Source: Patescibacteria group bacterium (GTDB lineage: Bacteria; Patescibacteriota; Patescibacteriia; JAHIZJ01). Taken from it: a stretch of 64,000 nucleotides of DNA. The first letter of the stretch is position 1. Each line of letters opens with the position of its first letter. Shown in pieces: positions 51,194 through 61,336 of this stretch. Made by a program: the position numbers and the translations under genes. Location of the stretch: positions 496,001-560,000 of the forward strand of contig JBAZUB010000001.1 in the NCBI GenBank assembly GCA_041661625.1. The letters are read 5' to 3'. The notes beneath the pieces were generated by a model. That model did not search any database. It was not told the origin of the DNA and saw nothing but the letters and a program-made list of their open reading frames with translations.

Positions 51194-52296
51194 TGCTCCG
51201 TAGCAGCCAGAGGTACTATTCGTTCGTCAACCCGCGCCAGTTTGCGCTCCCCTCTGACCCGCGTGTTGTGATGCGGGTGTCGGGCTGTGCAGCACTCCTC
51301 AAGGAGGTGCGGATCGGCCAGGCATTTCTTGCATCGATCCTGACAAATCCTGATCTTCACTGGCATCGCCGCATCGTTACAGGTGGGCGCAGTTCGCGCA
51401 AGGGAAAACAGCGCATTTGTTTCGTGGCAAGCGGCGAGCTCCGGTGGTACCAGAACAGACTGTGGAACCTCATGCGCTATATCCTTTCCGTCCGGAACGG
51501 ACATCTGCTCATCGCGCAAGAGCCGTGCCACTTGTATCGGAACATCAGAACGACCCAGTCGAGTGAGGGAACCGATTTCCCGGCAACAGCATACAACACC
51601 GGGTGCAATGTCATTCGCAACGCCCGATGGCACCGCCACAATCAGTCAAGCTGGTGTCTTGACATCTCGGGTGCATTCGCATCCATCCGCATGAAGCACT
51701 TGTACCGCTTTCTGCTCCGCAAGCAGTTCCCGCCCGATCTAGCATGGATTATCTGCCGGATGTTCACCTATAACGGCGGACTTCCGCAGGGTGGCCCGTA
51801 CTCACCCTTCATCTACAACCTGCTCATGCAGCGGTTTGATGAAACTGTTGCGGCTGCGATCGGCGCTCCGACGAAAACTGTGACATTCCATCGAGCCAAA
51901 CTGGAGGGATTTCCATACAGCGGTCCGATATATACGCGATACGGTGACGACCTCTGCTTCTCCCACCCGGATGAAGAATTCCCTGATGCGCTCAAGGGAA
52001 CCATCGACCGAGTGATAAGAGAACACCACCTGATTCTCAACGCGACAAAAACGCGCGAGGGTAGACATGGGATCATGGAACTTCCTGGCGTGGTGATTGT
52101 ACACGGACGCGTACGGCCACCTTCGGCTTATGTCACCCGTGTATGTACGGCTGCCGACCAAGGAAACCTCACCTCCATTCAGCGCTGCGGACACCGCGGC
52201 TACCTCCTCACGTTCGGGCGGGCGGGCAGACTCCGATGCCTACGGCAACGGATTAACCTGCGATCCAAGCCGCGCTACGATCAACTTCCGTTCTAA
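51193..52296 (+). CDS. Retron/group-II-type reverse transcriptase
   Basis: 367 residues. RT blocks are in order: RRIVTGGRSSRKGKQRICF (about 55-75), FPATAYNTGCNVIRNARWH (like the AxGxRxGxSxxxNAxxH block), motif A SSWCLDISGAFASI (D157), motif B GGLPQGGPYSPFIYNLL (from 197), catalytic YGDD (250-253) in YTRYGDDLCFSH, then NATKTREGRHG and ELPGVVIVHGRVRPPS. The last resembles the retron NxxKT/VTG region, with LPG for VTG. Not DGR-like, since motif B is LPQG. No maturase or endonuclease domain. Inserted between rpsP and khpA. Confidence 0.85.
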   Translation: MLRSSQRYYSFVNPRQFALPSDPRVVMRVSGCAALLKEVRIGQAFLASILTNPDLHWHRRIVTGGRSSRKGKQRICFVASGELRWYQNRLWNLMRYILSVRNGHLLIAQEPCHLYRNIRTTQSSEGTDFPATAYNTGCNVIRNARWHRHNQSSWCLDISGAFASIRMKHLYRFLLRKQFPPDLAWIICRMFTYNGGLPQGGPYSPFIYNLLMQRFDETVAAAIGAPTKTVTFHRAKLEGFPYSGPIYTRYGDDLCFSHPDEEFPDALKGTIDRVIREHHLILNATKTREGRHGIMELPGVVIVHGRVRPPSAYVTRVCTAADQGNLTSIQRCGHRGYLLTFGRAGRLRCLRQRINLRSKPRYDQLPF

Positions 52297-52310
52297 TCAC
52301 GCTTTCAGCA

Positions 52311-52334
52311 ACCGGCCGACACAGACCGGTTTTT
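52311..52334 (+). terminator. Terminator of the reverse-transcriptase unit
   Basis: ACCGG/CCGGT around 10 nt, then TTTTTC. Confidence 0.65.
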
Positions 52335-52507
52335 CTATTGATAACCCAGCCATTTGTGACTAGTTGATTTGGGTGGATTTGACACTACGCCAGAACATTT
52401 TATAATGAAGCTACTGATGCCAGGCTGTCGTGCCTCTCTCTCCGAGGTTAACACGTCGAAACAGCATCTCCGGCTATCAGCTCGTAACAATTAACCGCAA
52501 CGATGTA

Positions 52508-52846
52508 ATGGCTAAAGAACAAGATCAAGAGTTTGTCGAGTATTGCGTGAAGGGCCTCGTCGACCGTCCGGAAGACGTCACGACCGATCGCATGGTTGAT
52601 GAAATGGGAGTGTTGATCACTCTCAAAGTCAATCCAGAAGATTTGGGCCAGGTGATCGGCCGCCAAGGCCAGACCGCCAAAGCGCTTCGCACGCTGCTCC
52701 GGGTCGTCGGTGCCAAGCACCACGCCCGAGTGAACCTCAAGATCTATGAACCTGAAGGTCACCGTAAGAGCAAGATGATGGAAGAGGCGCCGCAGGAGAC
52801 GCAACCAACCGCGGTTGACGCCGATATGGACGATCTGAAACTATAA
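52508..52846 (+). CDS. khpA: KH-domain RNA-binding protein KhpA
   Basis: 112 residues from the ATG at 52508. A single KH domain (about 5-85) has the GxxG-type loop in QVIGRQGQTAKALRTLLRVVGAKH; the acidic C-terminal tail is disordered. KhpA binds RNA, often with KhpB, and usually sits beside rpsP, from which it is separated here by the reverse-transcriptase unit. A longer frame from 52430 is unlikely. Confidence 0.9.
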   Translation: MAKEQDQEFVEYCVKGLVDRPEDVTTDRMVDEMGVLITLKVNPEDLGQVIGRQGQTAKALRTLLRVVGAKHHARVNLKIYEPEGHRKSKMMEEAPQETQPTAVDADMDDLKL

Positions 52847-52913
52847 CTAGCAGAGGTCAGAAATCGGAAGTTAGAAATCAGAAACCATGTTCCTGATAAC
52901 GAGAGGACAACAG

Positions 52914-52946
52914 CCGCTGGCTTAACTGGCGGTTTTTGTTTTTTTA
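52914..52946 (+). terminator. khpA terminator
   Basis: CCGCTGG/CTGGCGG around CTTAA, then TTTTTGTTTTTTT. The following 150 bp to trmD holds AT-rich sequence with ATTTTGCATTTT-like repeats and no gene. Confidence 0.75.
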
Positions 52947-53101
52947 TCGTGAGGACAATTTGCTTGTTTTATGGTACAATTCGGCCAGCGATTTGTTGAG
53001 AAATGTAAAATTGTACAATTCAAAATTCAAAACATGTGATTCCCCGCTGGGCGGGGTTACATTCATTTTGCATTTTGCATTTTACATTTTGAATTGCTTC
53101 C

Positions 53102-53773
53102 ATGCGCTTCGACATCCTGACCACGTTTCCCGATATTTTTGTATCATATTTCAACACCAGCATAATCAACCGCGCCCGGAAGAGCGGCCGAATTAATATA
53201 GTCATACACGACCTGCGGGATTATACGACCGACAGACACCGCACCACCGACGACCGTCCCTATGGCGGCGGGCCCGGCATGGTGATGAAAGTAGAACCGG
53301 TTTTCAAGGCTTTGAAAAAACTGCGCGCCGTGGCACCGCACAAACTTAAGGATACGAAAGTTATTCTGCTCACACCTCAGGGACGGACTTTTAATCAGCC
53401 TATCGCCCGCCAATACTCCGAACTCAAACGATTGATCTTTATCTGCGGTCATTATGAGGGTTTCGACGAACGCATTCGCTCACTGGTGGATGAACAGCTG
53501 TCGATCGGCGACTACGTGCTGACCGGAGGCGAGCTAGGCGCCATGGTCGTAGTGGACGCCGTCAGCCGCTTGCTACCTGGCGTGCTGGGTGATGAAACCT
53601 CCAGCCATGACGAGTCTTTTTCTCAAGATTTAAAGACCCTGGAATACCCCCACTACACCCGCCCGGAAGTATTCCGCCGCCAACGGGTACCGAAGATTTT
53701 ATTGTCAGGTGACCATTCAGCCATTGCCAACTGGCGCAAAGCAAATCAGCGTATAAAAAAGCCACGGCCATGA
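53102..53773 (+). CDS. trmD: tRNA (guanine-N1-)-methyltransferase TrmD
   Basis: 223 residues. The trefoil-knot SPOUT motifs are present: DDRPYGGGPGMVMKVEP, LLTPQGRTFNQ, ICGHYEGFDERI and IGDYVLTGGELGAMVVVDAVSRLLPGVLG. It methylates G37 of tRNAs reading CNN codons. rimM, normally next to it, is missing from this block. It overlaps the CYTH gene by 4 nt. Confidence 0.96.
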   Translation: MRFDILTTFPDIFVSYFNTSIINRARKSGRINIVIHDLRDYTTDRHRTTDDRPYGGGPGMVMKVEPVFKALKKLRAVAPHKLKDTKVILLTPQGRTFNQPIARQYSELKRLIFICGHYEGFDERIRSLVDEQLSIGDYVLTGGELGAMVVVDAVSRLLPGVLGDETSSHDESFSQDLKTLEYPHYTRPEVFRRQRVPKILLSGDHSAIANWRKANQRIKKPRP

Positions 53774-54366
53774 AGACCGAAATCGAAGCTAAATTCTTAG
53801 ACATTGATCCGGGCGCGATACGAAATACATTGAAGCAAATTGGAGCACGCTGCGTTTACTCTGAACAATTACAAAAGAGAAAGATTTTCGATTCCCCCGA
53901 TCATCACATGGAGCGGGTTGGCGGCTGTGTTTGGGTTCGTGAAGAAAATGGCAAAATCACATTGGCCTATAAGCAACTTAATAACCGTACACTACAAGGC
54001 ACAAAAGAAGTTTCGGTACGGGTAGATGATTTTGATCGTGCTTGTGAATTTCTGCTGGATATTGGATTGGTTCTAAGATCCTACCAGGAAACCCGCCGCG
54101 AGCAGTGGTTATACCAATCGGTTGAGATTACCATTGACACCTGGCCCTGGATACCCACTTTTTTGGAAATCGAGGCACCTACCGAAGTAGAAGTTCGCAA
54201 AACTGCCGCAGCTTTAGGTTTGGAGTGGGAACGAGCCTTGTTTGGCAGTGTCGAAATCGCGTACCAGCAAAATTATGATGTTACGGAGCAAGAAGTTGAT
54301 TCTTGGCCAAGTGCCACTTTCACCGATATTCCTCAGGATTTGCTCAAAAAGCGAAAAAGAAAATAA
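53770..54366 (+). CDS. CYTH-domain protein (class IV adenylate cyclase / triphosphatase fold)
   Basis: 198 residues. It starts with the ExExK motif (EIEAKF) that names the fold, followed by VWVREENGKITLAYK, TKEVSVRV, TRREQWLYQSVEITIDTWPWIPTFLEIEAPTE. CYTH enzymes handle triphosphates with metal ions; the substrate here is open (thiamine triphosphate, inorganic triphosphate or ATP). Translation is coupled to trmD by ATGA overlap, and the MFS gene follows 3 nt later. Confidence 0.85.
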   Translation: MKTEIEAKFLDIDPGAIRNTLKQIGARCVYSEQLQKRKIFDSPDHHMERVGGCVWVREENGKITLAYKQLNNRTLQGTKEVSVRVDDFDRACEFLLDIGLVLRSYQETRREQWLYQSVEITIDTWPWIPTFLEIEAPTEVEVRKTAAALGLEWERALFGSVEIAYQQNYDVTEQEVDSWPSATFTDIPQDLLKKRKRK

Positions 54367-54369
54367 CTC

Positions 54370-55698
54370 ATGGATGTTCAATCCGAAAACTTGTCCGCAT
54401 CACCCGCCACCCGCACCCATCGTTACGTGAGCATTTTGAGATATCGAAACTTCCTCAAGCTCTGGGGCGCCCAGGCCAGTTCTAAGCTGGCCGAGAATGT
54501 ACTAAACTTCAGCCTTGTGATACTGATCTACCAGCTGACCCATTCCAGTTTTATGGTCAGTCTGTTGTTGGTGCTGATTGGCGTACCGCCCATCCTACTA
54601 TCCGCGGCAGCGGGCGTGGTTGCCGACACCCATAATCGCAAAACAATCATGTTTTTATCAAACCTGACTCGTTTTTTTCTGGTTGTCATGGCGATCATAT
54701 TTCATGAACAAGCCTGGGTACTGTTGGGAGTCGCCTTTATCCTGTCGGTGCTGGCTCAATTTTTCAGTCCGGCCGAAGTTTCCTCGATTCCCACGCTGGT
54801 CGACAAGGAGCATTTATTCACGGCTAACAGCATTTACTCATTTACCAGCTATACCACTTTTCTAATCGGCTATACGATTGCCGGCCCGCTGCTTCAGCGC
54901 TGGCACTCCACCAACCTATTTATTTGCGTCATGGTGCTTTACGGCATTGCGTCATTACTGTCGGGCTGGCTGCCTCCCCTTGTTGAGCATCTGCGCGACG
55001 CCGCCCAACGCAGTCTGCGGCTGATTGACTGGGCCGACTTCCGTCATCGCCTGACCGAAGGCATGAGAATAATTCTTACCAACCGGGTCATCCGATTCGT
55101 GATGATCCAGATGGCTATTGTATTCAGCATCCAGCGCGGCTTCTTATCTATGGCACCGGCCTTCGCTGAAAACTTTTTGAAGTTTAACCTCGACAAGATC
55201 AGCGTTTATTTAATTCTACCCGTCGGCGTCGGCGCGCTTGCGGGCGTCTTGTTAGCCAACACTATCAAGCATCGCGTCGCCAAGAGCCAGATGATCACCG
55301 GCGGCATGATTATCAACGGGCTGGCCCTGCTCTCTTTGGCTTTTTGGACGGCTGGACATTCGGCTCTAACGGCGTTGGGTGTATCAATTTCCCAGGAAGC
55401 ATTCGCTCCGATTATTGTATCTATTCTGGCATTTCTATCCGGCTTCGCAGATCCGTTTATTATCGTCTCGGTTCAGACCACCCTCCAGGAACGCACCGAG
55501 CCGGCTGACCGCGGACGGGTCTTCGGCGGATTGTATACCTTTATGAACCTAGCCGGGCTGGCTCCGATTTTGATCATTGGCGCCATTACCAACCTAGTTA
55601 ATCTCAACGTTGTCGTCTTGATTCTGGGACTGACTGTTATGACCGCGGCCGTCTGGGGTATCTTCTTCTACCGTCGGTATGGTTTGGGCGCAGAATAG
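54370..55698 (+). CDS. MFS transporter
   Basis: 442 residues, about 12 transmembrane helices. The motif between helices 2 and 3 (GVVADTHNRKTIMFLSN) is the MFS motif A variant (GxxaDrxxRkxi). The overall pattern resembles drug/antibiotic exporters of the MFS_3/enterobactin-exporter type. It ends GIFFYRRYGLGAE. A second, partial copy of this end lies at 57113. Last gene of the trmD operon. Confidence 0.88.
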   Translation: MDVQSENLSASPATRTHRYVSILRYRNFLKLWGAQASSKLAENVLNFSLVILIYQLTHSSFMVSLLLVLIGVPPILLSAAAGVVADTHNRKTIMFLSNLTRFFLVVMAIIFHEQAWVLLGVAFILSVLAQFFSPAEVSSIPTLVDKEHLFTANSIYSFTSYTTFLIGYTIAGPLLQRWHSTNLFICVMVLYGIASLLSGWLPPLVEHLRDAAQRSLRLIDWADFRHRLTEGMRIILTNRVIRFVMIQMAIVFSIQRGFLSMAPAFAENFLKFNLDKISVYLILPVGVGALAGVLLANTIKHRVAKSQMITGGMIINGLALLSLAFWTAGHSALTALGVSISQEAFAPIIVSILAFLSGFADPFIIVSVQTTLQERTEPADRGRVFGGLYTFMNLAGLAPILIIGAITNLVNLNVVVLILGLTVMTAAVWGIFFYRRYGLGAE

Positions 55699-55729
55699 CC
55701 ATTTACTGCCATTTTCCGTAGATTCCATC

Positions 55730-55760
55730 TTGACCCCCCCCTATTGGTAATGTGTATAAT
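55730..55760 (+). promoter_or_regulatory. Promoter of secreted orphan 55955
   Basis: TTGACC, 19 bp, TATAAT with an upstream TG (TGTGTATAAT). The 190-nt leader contains CGTCAGT.../...ACTGACG arms (about 55775 and 55840). Confidence 0.6.
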
Positions 55761-55954
55761 GACGGTCGTGGGCGATTCGTCAGTTCTTGGTGAATTGAAT
55801 CGTTCCTTACATCCGCAAAGTTATCTGTAGCCAAACGACTGACGTTGGCATGGAGAACAAATGGGAAGGAGGTAGCAAAAAGACTTTCCATGTTCACTCG
55901 CCACACTACCAGCCACTGTGCAACACGAAACCTAAAAGGAGACCAAGAGAAGTT

Positions 55955-56332
55955 ATGAAACTGAAGAATCTCTGTGTTCTACTACTCTTCGCGGTGATCG
56001 CGATCGGAGTCGTCGCGTCCGTTGCTCAGGCTGACACGGCACGAGTCGCCATCAAGGGACCCTCGTATGGCGTCAGTTACACGGTTCAACCTTGGCAGAA
56101 CGGGGTGCTAAGGGCTCAAAACACCAACGTGACTCTGGTTAATGGATATCGCAATGTCATTTTCTACAACATTCCTCCCGGGTGTGGTTACATCGGAAAT
56201 GCCTGGCTGAACGGCGTAGGAATCGAGTCTCACACTTGGCCATCAAAGTGCGTCAGTGGAACCACCCAACTCGGTTGTCTGCAGTTCAATGGAGCGGGCG
56301 AACCGGAACCATGGAGCGGCAGCTGTCCGTAA
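55955..56332 (+). CDS. Secreted orphan protein
   Basis: 125 residues: signal peptide about 1-26 (ending AQA/D), then a beta-rich domain with four Cys (PPGCGYIG, SKCVSGTTQLGCLQF, SGSCP). AAAGGAGA lies 17 nt before the ATG. Composition suggests a small disulfide-stabilised extracellular domain. No family is recognised. Stand-alone unit. Confidence 0.6.
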   Translation: MKLKNLCVLLLFAVIAIGVVASVAQADTARVAIKGPSYGVSYTVQPWQNGVLRAQNTNVTLVNGYRNVIFYNIPPGCGYIGNAWLNGVGIESHTWPSKCVSGTTQLGCLQFNGAGEPEPWSGSCP

Positions 56333-56343
56333 CCACCGACCAG

Positions 56344-56383
56344 CGCTCTGACGACTAACAAAACTGTCGTCAGAGCGATTTCT
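56344..56383 (+). terminator. Terminator of the 55955 unit
   Basis: CGCTCTGACGAC/GTCGTCAGAGCG perfect 12-bp arms around 10 nt, then ATTTCTT. Confidence 0.85.
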
Positions 56384-56434
56384 TACTATCAACCAAGTCA
56401 TATACATTTAGTATTAATACCTAAAATACAAGAC

Positions 56435-56992
56435 ATGAACAACTTTGGCACAAACATGATCACTTGGTACGTCATCTTTCCGGTTCTACTGATCGGGCTG
56501 GCGGGCATCATTTGGTTTATCTTCAAAATGAGTGTATCGCCCTGGAAACGAGTGGGTATCACCGCGATTAGTATCTTTGCGTTTTTCGGATTCACCGTAG
56601 CCGTGTTGGGAGTCTATTATCAATTTAACAAACCGTTCGCCGCTGCATTCAAGACCTATTCTTATTCCGCTTTGGCACCTGACTATGCCTTGTCCGCCTA
56701 CCATCCAACAAACAACGACCCGTTCCAACTACCCGAAAGAGGGTATGGACCCATGCTGGCCACTCTTGAAGTATACAAAGAAAACGGACAGACAAAGATA
56801 TTGCGCATTCCGAGAAATAACACCAAATGGAGTGGTTATATATACACTCCCGGAAAGTGGTCAATCGTGGATATCGAAAATGACGTGATGACTATTGCGA
56901 AGGATTCTGATTCAAAACCCCTTGTTACTCATACCTCACTTTGGTGGGCATTGACGAAAGACGTCTATAGTATGAATGCGTCTACCCAATAA
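56435..56992 (+). CDS. Two-helix membrane protein of unknown function
   Basis: 185 residues. Two N-terminal transmembrane helices (about 9-31 and 40-62), then an extracellular domain of about 120 residues with no recognised motif (GKWSIVDIENDVMTIAKDSDSKP). The ATG lies close to TAAAAT (56421-56426) with no ribosome site, in the resident-gene style. It lies between the two copies of the MFS 3' end. Confidence 0.65.
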   Translation: MNNFGTNMITWYVIFPVLLIGLAGIIWFIFKMSVSPWKRVGITAISIFAFFGFTVAVLGVYYQFNKPFAAAFKTYSYSALAPDYALSAYHPTNNDPFQLPERGYGPMLATLEVYKENGQTKILRIPRNNTKWSGYIYTPGKWSIVDIENDVMTIAKDSDSKPLVTHTSLWWALTKDVYSMNASTQ

Positions 56993-57024
56993 ACTCTAGA
57001 CTGGTTTGTATACCAGCTGTCCGA

Positions 57025-57056
57025 AACGACCTAGCGAGAAACACCGGGTCGTTTTG
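57025..57056 (+). terminator. Terminator of the 56435 gene
   Basis: AACGACC/GGGTCGTT around 14 nt, then TTG. Confidence 0.6.
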
Positions 57057-57112
57057 TATCCATCATTATTGAATAGCTTGGGTATTCGTTTTAGTATGGA
57101 AGTCTGATTCTG

Positions 57113-57181
57113 GTAGCCGCCGTGCGCGGGATCTTCTTTTACCGCCGGTACGGTCTGGGTGCTGAATGGGCTGTATTTTAA
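57113..57181 (+). pseudogene. Remnant of the 3' end of the MFS gene
   Basis: Encodes VAAVRGIFFYRRYGLGAEWAVF then stop. It matches the MFS C-terminus at 55640-55698 (TAAVWGIFFYRRYGLGAE, stop) at both protein and DNA level. The frame closes at a TAG (57092) just upstream, so it is a fragment. The extra residues after GAE show the original stop codon was lost. Confidence 0.8.
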
Positions 57182-57217
57182 ACATTTTGGCGCCTGTTAA
57201 TCTATACCGAGCATCGC

Positions 57218-57246
57218 TTGACAGCCTTTTGGAAATACCTTATAGT
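57218..57246 (+). promoter_or_regulatory. 16S rRNA promoter
   Basis: TTGACA, 17 bp, TATAGT, about 365 nt upstream of the mature 16S. Confidence 0.75.
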
Positions 57247-57355
57247 ACTAGTGCTACAGAAAAGTCGGGGTTTTCAAACAAAACCGTTTAGTATTAACCG
57301 GGGAGACAACATTTGACCCAAGGTTAACCACCATCAGTTCCTTTGACCGCTCGGA

Positions 57356-57400
57356 GAAAAAACAGGGGTATCAAATCATATTGGGTATCACTGTTTTTTC
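57356..57400 (+). terminator. Terminator-like hairpin inside the 16S leader
   Basis: GAAAAAACAG/CTGTTTTTTC perfect 10-bp arms; the 3' arm itself carries six T's. It may be an attenuator or the end of a short leader RNA. The leader otherwise holds no gene. Confidence 0.5.
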
Positions 57401-57401
57401 T

Positions 57402-57427
57402 TCGCCCTACGCCAAGGCTACGGGCGA
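57402..57427. repeat. Palindromic repeat in the 16S leader
   Basis: TCGCCC/GGGCGA outer arms enclose TACGCCAAGGCTAC. A CCTACGCCAAGGCTTCG relative lies after the split tRNA-Ile at 61591. Confidence 0.55.
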
Positions 57428-57611
57428 CACTGTCCCCCGTACTTTTTGCGAAGTGCTACCGAAGAAAAAATGCACGTTGACAACCGAAAAGTGATAAGAA
57501 AGGCTTCAATCAATTCAATTCCGTCTCCTCAACCGCTTCTCACGAACGGTTTGAGCGAGACAACAAGAAATAATAGAGCTTCATTCCTTAAACGGAATGA
57601 CACTCTCTCAT

Positions 57612-59229
<1,618 letters not shown>

Positions 59230-59473
59230 TAGGGAGAAAAGTCAGTACCGACGCGCAAGCGCCTGGTACTGACCAACCCCGTTACCTCGGTGGGTAACGG
59301 ACCCTATAAAAGGGTCGATGCATGGATCATCTTCGGATGATACATGTCACTGCCTTTCTTATCACCTTTCGGAATGTCAACCCCCGTCAGTCGCGACTGA
59401 CGAGGTTAACAAACCTAGTACCCCCGTGGTACTGGGCAACAAACAACATTCCCGTTTCAACAACGGGTTTTTT
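59230..59473 (+). terminator. 16S trailer hairpins and terminator
   Basis: GTCAGTACC/GGTACTGAC (59241-59273), CCGTTACC/GGTAACGG (about 59279-59300) and a CGTCAGTCGCGACTGACG palindrome precede the terminator CCCGTT/AACGGG with TTTTTTG (59451-59474). The 23S gene is not in this transcript. Confidence 0.75.
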
Positions 59474-59489
59474 GTTATTACAGTGGCTA

Positions 59490-59518
59490 TTGACAATCTG
59501 CCTCTTTTCCTGTATTAT
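59490..59518 (+). promoter_or_regulatory. Promoter of the phosphoesterase unit
   Basis: TTGACA, 17 bp, TATTAT. Confidence 0.8.
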
Positions 59519-59573
59519 TCCCTATTCACGAAATCGACTTGGGTTGCCCGAACGATAGAGGAGGGTTCCGGCC

Positions 59574-60581
59574 ATGTCCAAGATACTGGTGGTTTCGGAT
59601 GTTCATTTGATCAGTCATGTGGAGTCACTTTCGACTCAACAGTTACGGCTTCAATTCATGCCATGGCTGCTGCAGCGGCGCTGGATACCGCTGTGGCTGG
59701 TGCGCTGGATTGTCGCCAAGCTGCGGCAGACCAGCGTCGCCGCGATGGAGAAGCTGGTGTCCGTGGTCGGGCCTTACAAGTTCGACTCGGTTATTACGGT
59801 AGGTGACACCATCCACGGTGTCGAGGAGCGTGGCGGCCACGGTCTCGCCGGACGCGCGGTGATGGCGGAATTGCTTAGCTATCTACCCAGGCTAGCCAAG
59901 CGAGTCCTCTTCCAAGTACCTTCCGAACACGAATTGGGGTACTGGGATGGAGTTGATTATTTCCCTCATGTGAAGTGGTGGCCTTTTCGTTTCATTGTCT
60001 GGTTGATCCGCCTGCTTATCGGCCACCCTCATCCCTTCCCCCGGCTAACCTGGAATAGCCTGGTACCGAGACCCGGGCTAATCCTACAGCGTGAAATCGG
60101 GGGACGGTACGATCCCGATGCGATCACGCAATGGCTCGAGCGAGTCGGACCGCTCTGGGGTAGCACCGTGGTCGAAGGCTGGACGTTTGTCTGGCTCGAC
60201 TGCGACCTCATCCGCTGGCGGGAGAAGTTTTACAGGCTGAATAATTCCTACTACCTCGACCTAATGCGCCGCCAGGATGAGTTCCTGCAGCAGGTGCTCA
60301 TGGACGCGCCGATCGGTCGAGTGGTTCTATTCACCCATCGGGTGAGCGTGATGATCGACCCGGTACTGCGGCGGTTCTGGTACACCATTCACGCGGTCAC
60401 ATTCGGTGACGCGCACTTTGCGGCCCAAGCACGGCGCGATGTGGCCGCGCTTGGATTGATTCCGTTCAAAACATGGTTTATCCCGGCCGCCTGGGGCTTC
60501 CAATGCGGCATCGGCCATCCCGGCTATGCCACCATCAACGTCACCCCAGAGGCGGTGACGTTCACCTCCACGACGATATAA
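59574..60581 (+). CDS. Calcineurin-like phosphoesterase, diverged
   Basis: 335 residues behind GAGGAGGG. Motif I is intact (VVSDVHL, D9 and H11) and motif II is present (ITVGDTIHG). The GNHD/E motif is replaced by PSEHE, motif IV reads LFTHRVSV and the final GHxH reads FGDAHF, so several metal ligands are altered. It may keep a partial metal site or be inactive. Substrate unknown. It is a stand-alone unit placed directly behind the 16S gene. Confidence 0.7.
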   Translation: MSKILVVSDVHLISHVESLSTQQLRLQFMPWLLQRRWIPLWLVRWIVAKLRQTSVAAMEKLVSVVGPYKFDSVITVGDTIHGVEERGGHGLAGRAVMAELLSYLPRLAKRVLFQVPSEHELGYWDGVDYFPHVKWWPFRFIVWLIRLLIGHPHPFPRLTWNSLVPRPGLILQREIGGRYDPDAITQWLERVGPLWGSTVVEGWTFVWLDCDLIRWREKFYRLNNSYYLDLMRRQDEFLQQVLMDAPIGRVVLFTHRVSVMIDPVLRRFWYTIHAVTFGDAHFAAQARRDVAALGLIPFKTWFIPAAWGFQCGIGHPGYATINVTPEAVTFTSTTI

Positions 60582-60589
60582 CCCACATT

Positions 60590-60632
60590 CCCCTGACTGA
60601 CGGCTCTGCTGCGGTTGGGGGTTTCTTTTTTT
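60590..60632 (+). terminator. Terminator of the phosphoesterase unit
   Basis: CCCCTGAC/GTTGGGGG with two G-U pairs, then TTTCTTTTTTT. Confidence 0.65.
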
Positions 60633-60644
60633 ACCATGATAATA

Positions 60645-61079
60645 TTACGGTCTCGCGATCAAGCGACTATACGCACAGTTCATAAATACTAACGAACCAA
60701 GTAGCGGTATGTAAGCAAACAAAACATAATAATCAGCCGCGAAAATAAATACTGATAGTATTAAAAATATGGCGACTGATAATTTTATTATCAGATATGC
60801 TTGAGTCAACCGATACATGCGCCAGATACCTATTACGGCTAGCGTGTTTAAGACGACCAGGCTAAGAAATAAGATGGAGCCTACCAAAGAATATATTCGA
60901 TCATTCAATAACCCATCAACTGAAATCGGTGCCACATTTTTTGATAAGTGACGAATGAAGTATGGCATGGCCATTGCTACCATCCCCAAACCTGCAATCT
61001 GTAATATTAACAAAATCCGCCAGGTGAGTCGGCGCCTGGGAAACTTATCGAAATAGTCCCGTCTTTCGTTTCTTTTCAT
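60645..61079 (-). CDS. Four-helix membrane protein of unknown function
   Basis: 144 residues with a basic N-terminus (MKRNERRDYFDKFPRRR) and four transmembrane helices (about 20-42, 62-84, 92-110, 114-134). No recognised family and no ribosome site. It converges on the phosphoesterase unit. Confidence 0.65.
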   Translation of the reverse strand: MKRNERRDYFDKFPRRRLTWRILLILQIAGLGMVAMAMPYFIRHLSKNVAPISVDGLLNDRIYSLVGSILFLSLVVLNTLAVIGIWRMYRLTQAYLIIKLSVAIFLILSVFIFAADYYVLFAYIPLLGSLVFMNCAYSRLIARP

Positions 61080-61214
61080 TATGGCAATAAACTAGAATGT
61101 GTTCTATTATCATGAAATAGCTAACCCGGACAATACCGACCCTTGTCAAATATACTATTTTCTGCTAAATTGTGATAGTCACTAAATGGCTTTTTTCAAA
61201 TATATTATTAATTC

Positions 61215-61310
61215 GGGCGATTAGTCCCGATGTCCCGTTGCGGGAATCGGGATCCCGATCGATTACGAAGTAATCGCATCGGGACTCAGGTCGTGAGGCG
61301 GCGTAAGAAA
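61215..61310 (+). pseudogene. tRNA-Ile 5' remnant interrupted in the D-arm by a 60-nt palindromic insert
   Basis: GGGCGATTAG (61215-61224) and CTCAGGT (from 61285) match adjacent bases of the intact tRNA-Ile. Between them a 60-nt insert has TCCCGATG/CATCGGGA ends and inner hairpins (TCCCG/CGGGA, CGATTAC/GTAATCG). After CTCAGGT the match decays (CGTGAGGCGGCGT), and the 3' half is missing. Confidence 0.6.
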
Positions 61311-61336
61311 GGATCATTAAATAATTGAAATTGTAA

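Noticed and set aside
51193..52296. Diversity-generating retroelement
   Set aside because: Motif B is LPQG rather than the DGR-type SQ motif, and I saw no template/variable repeat pair or variable-protein gene nearby.
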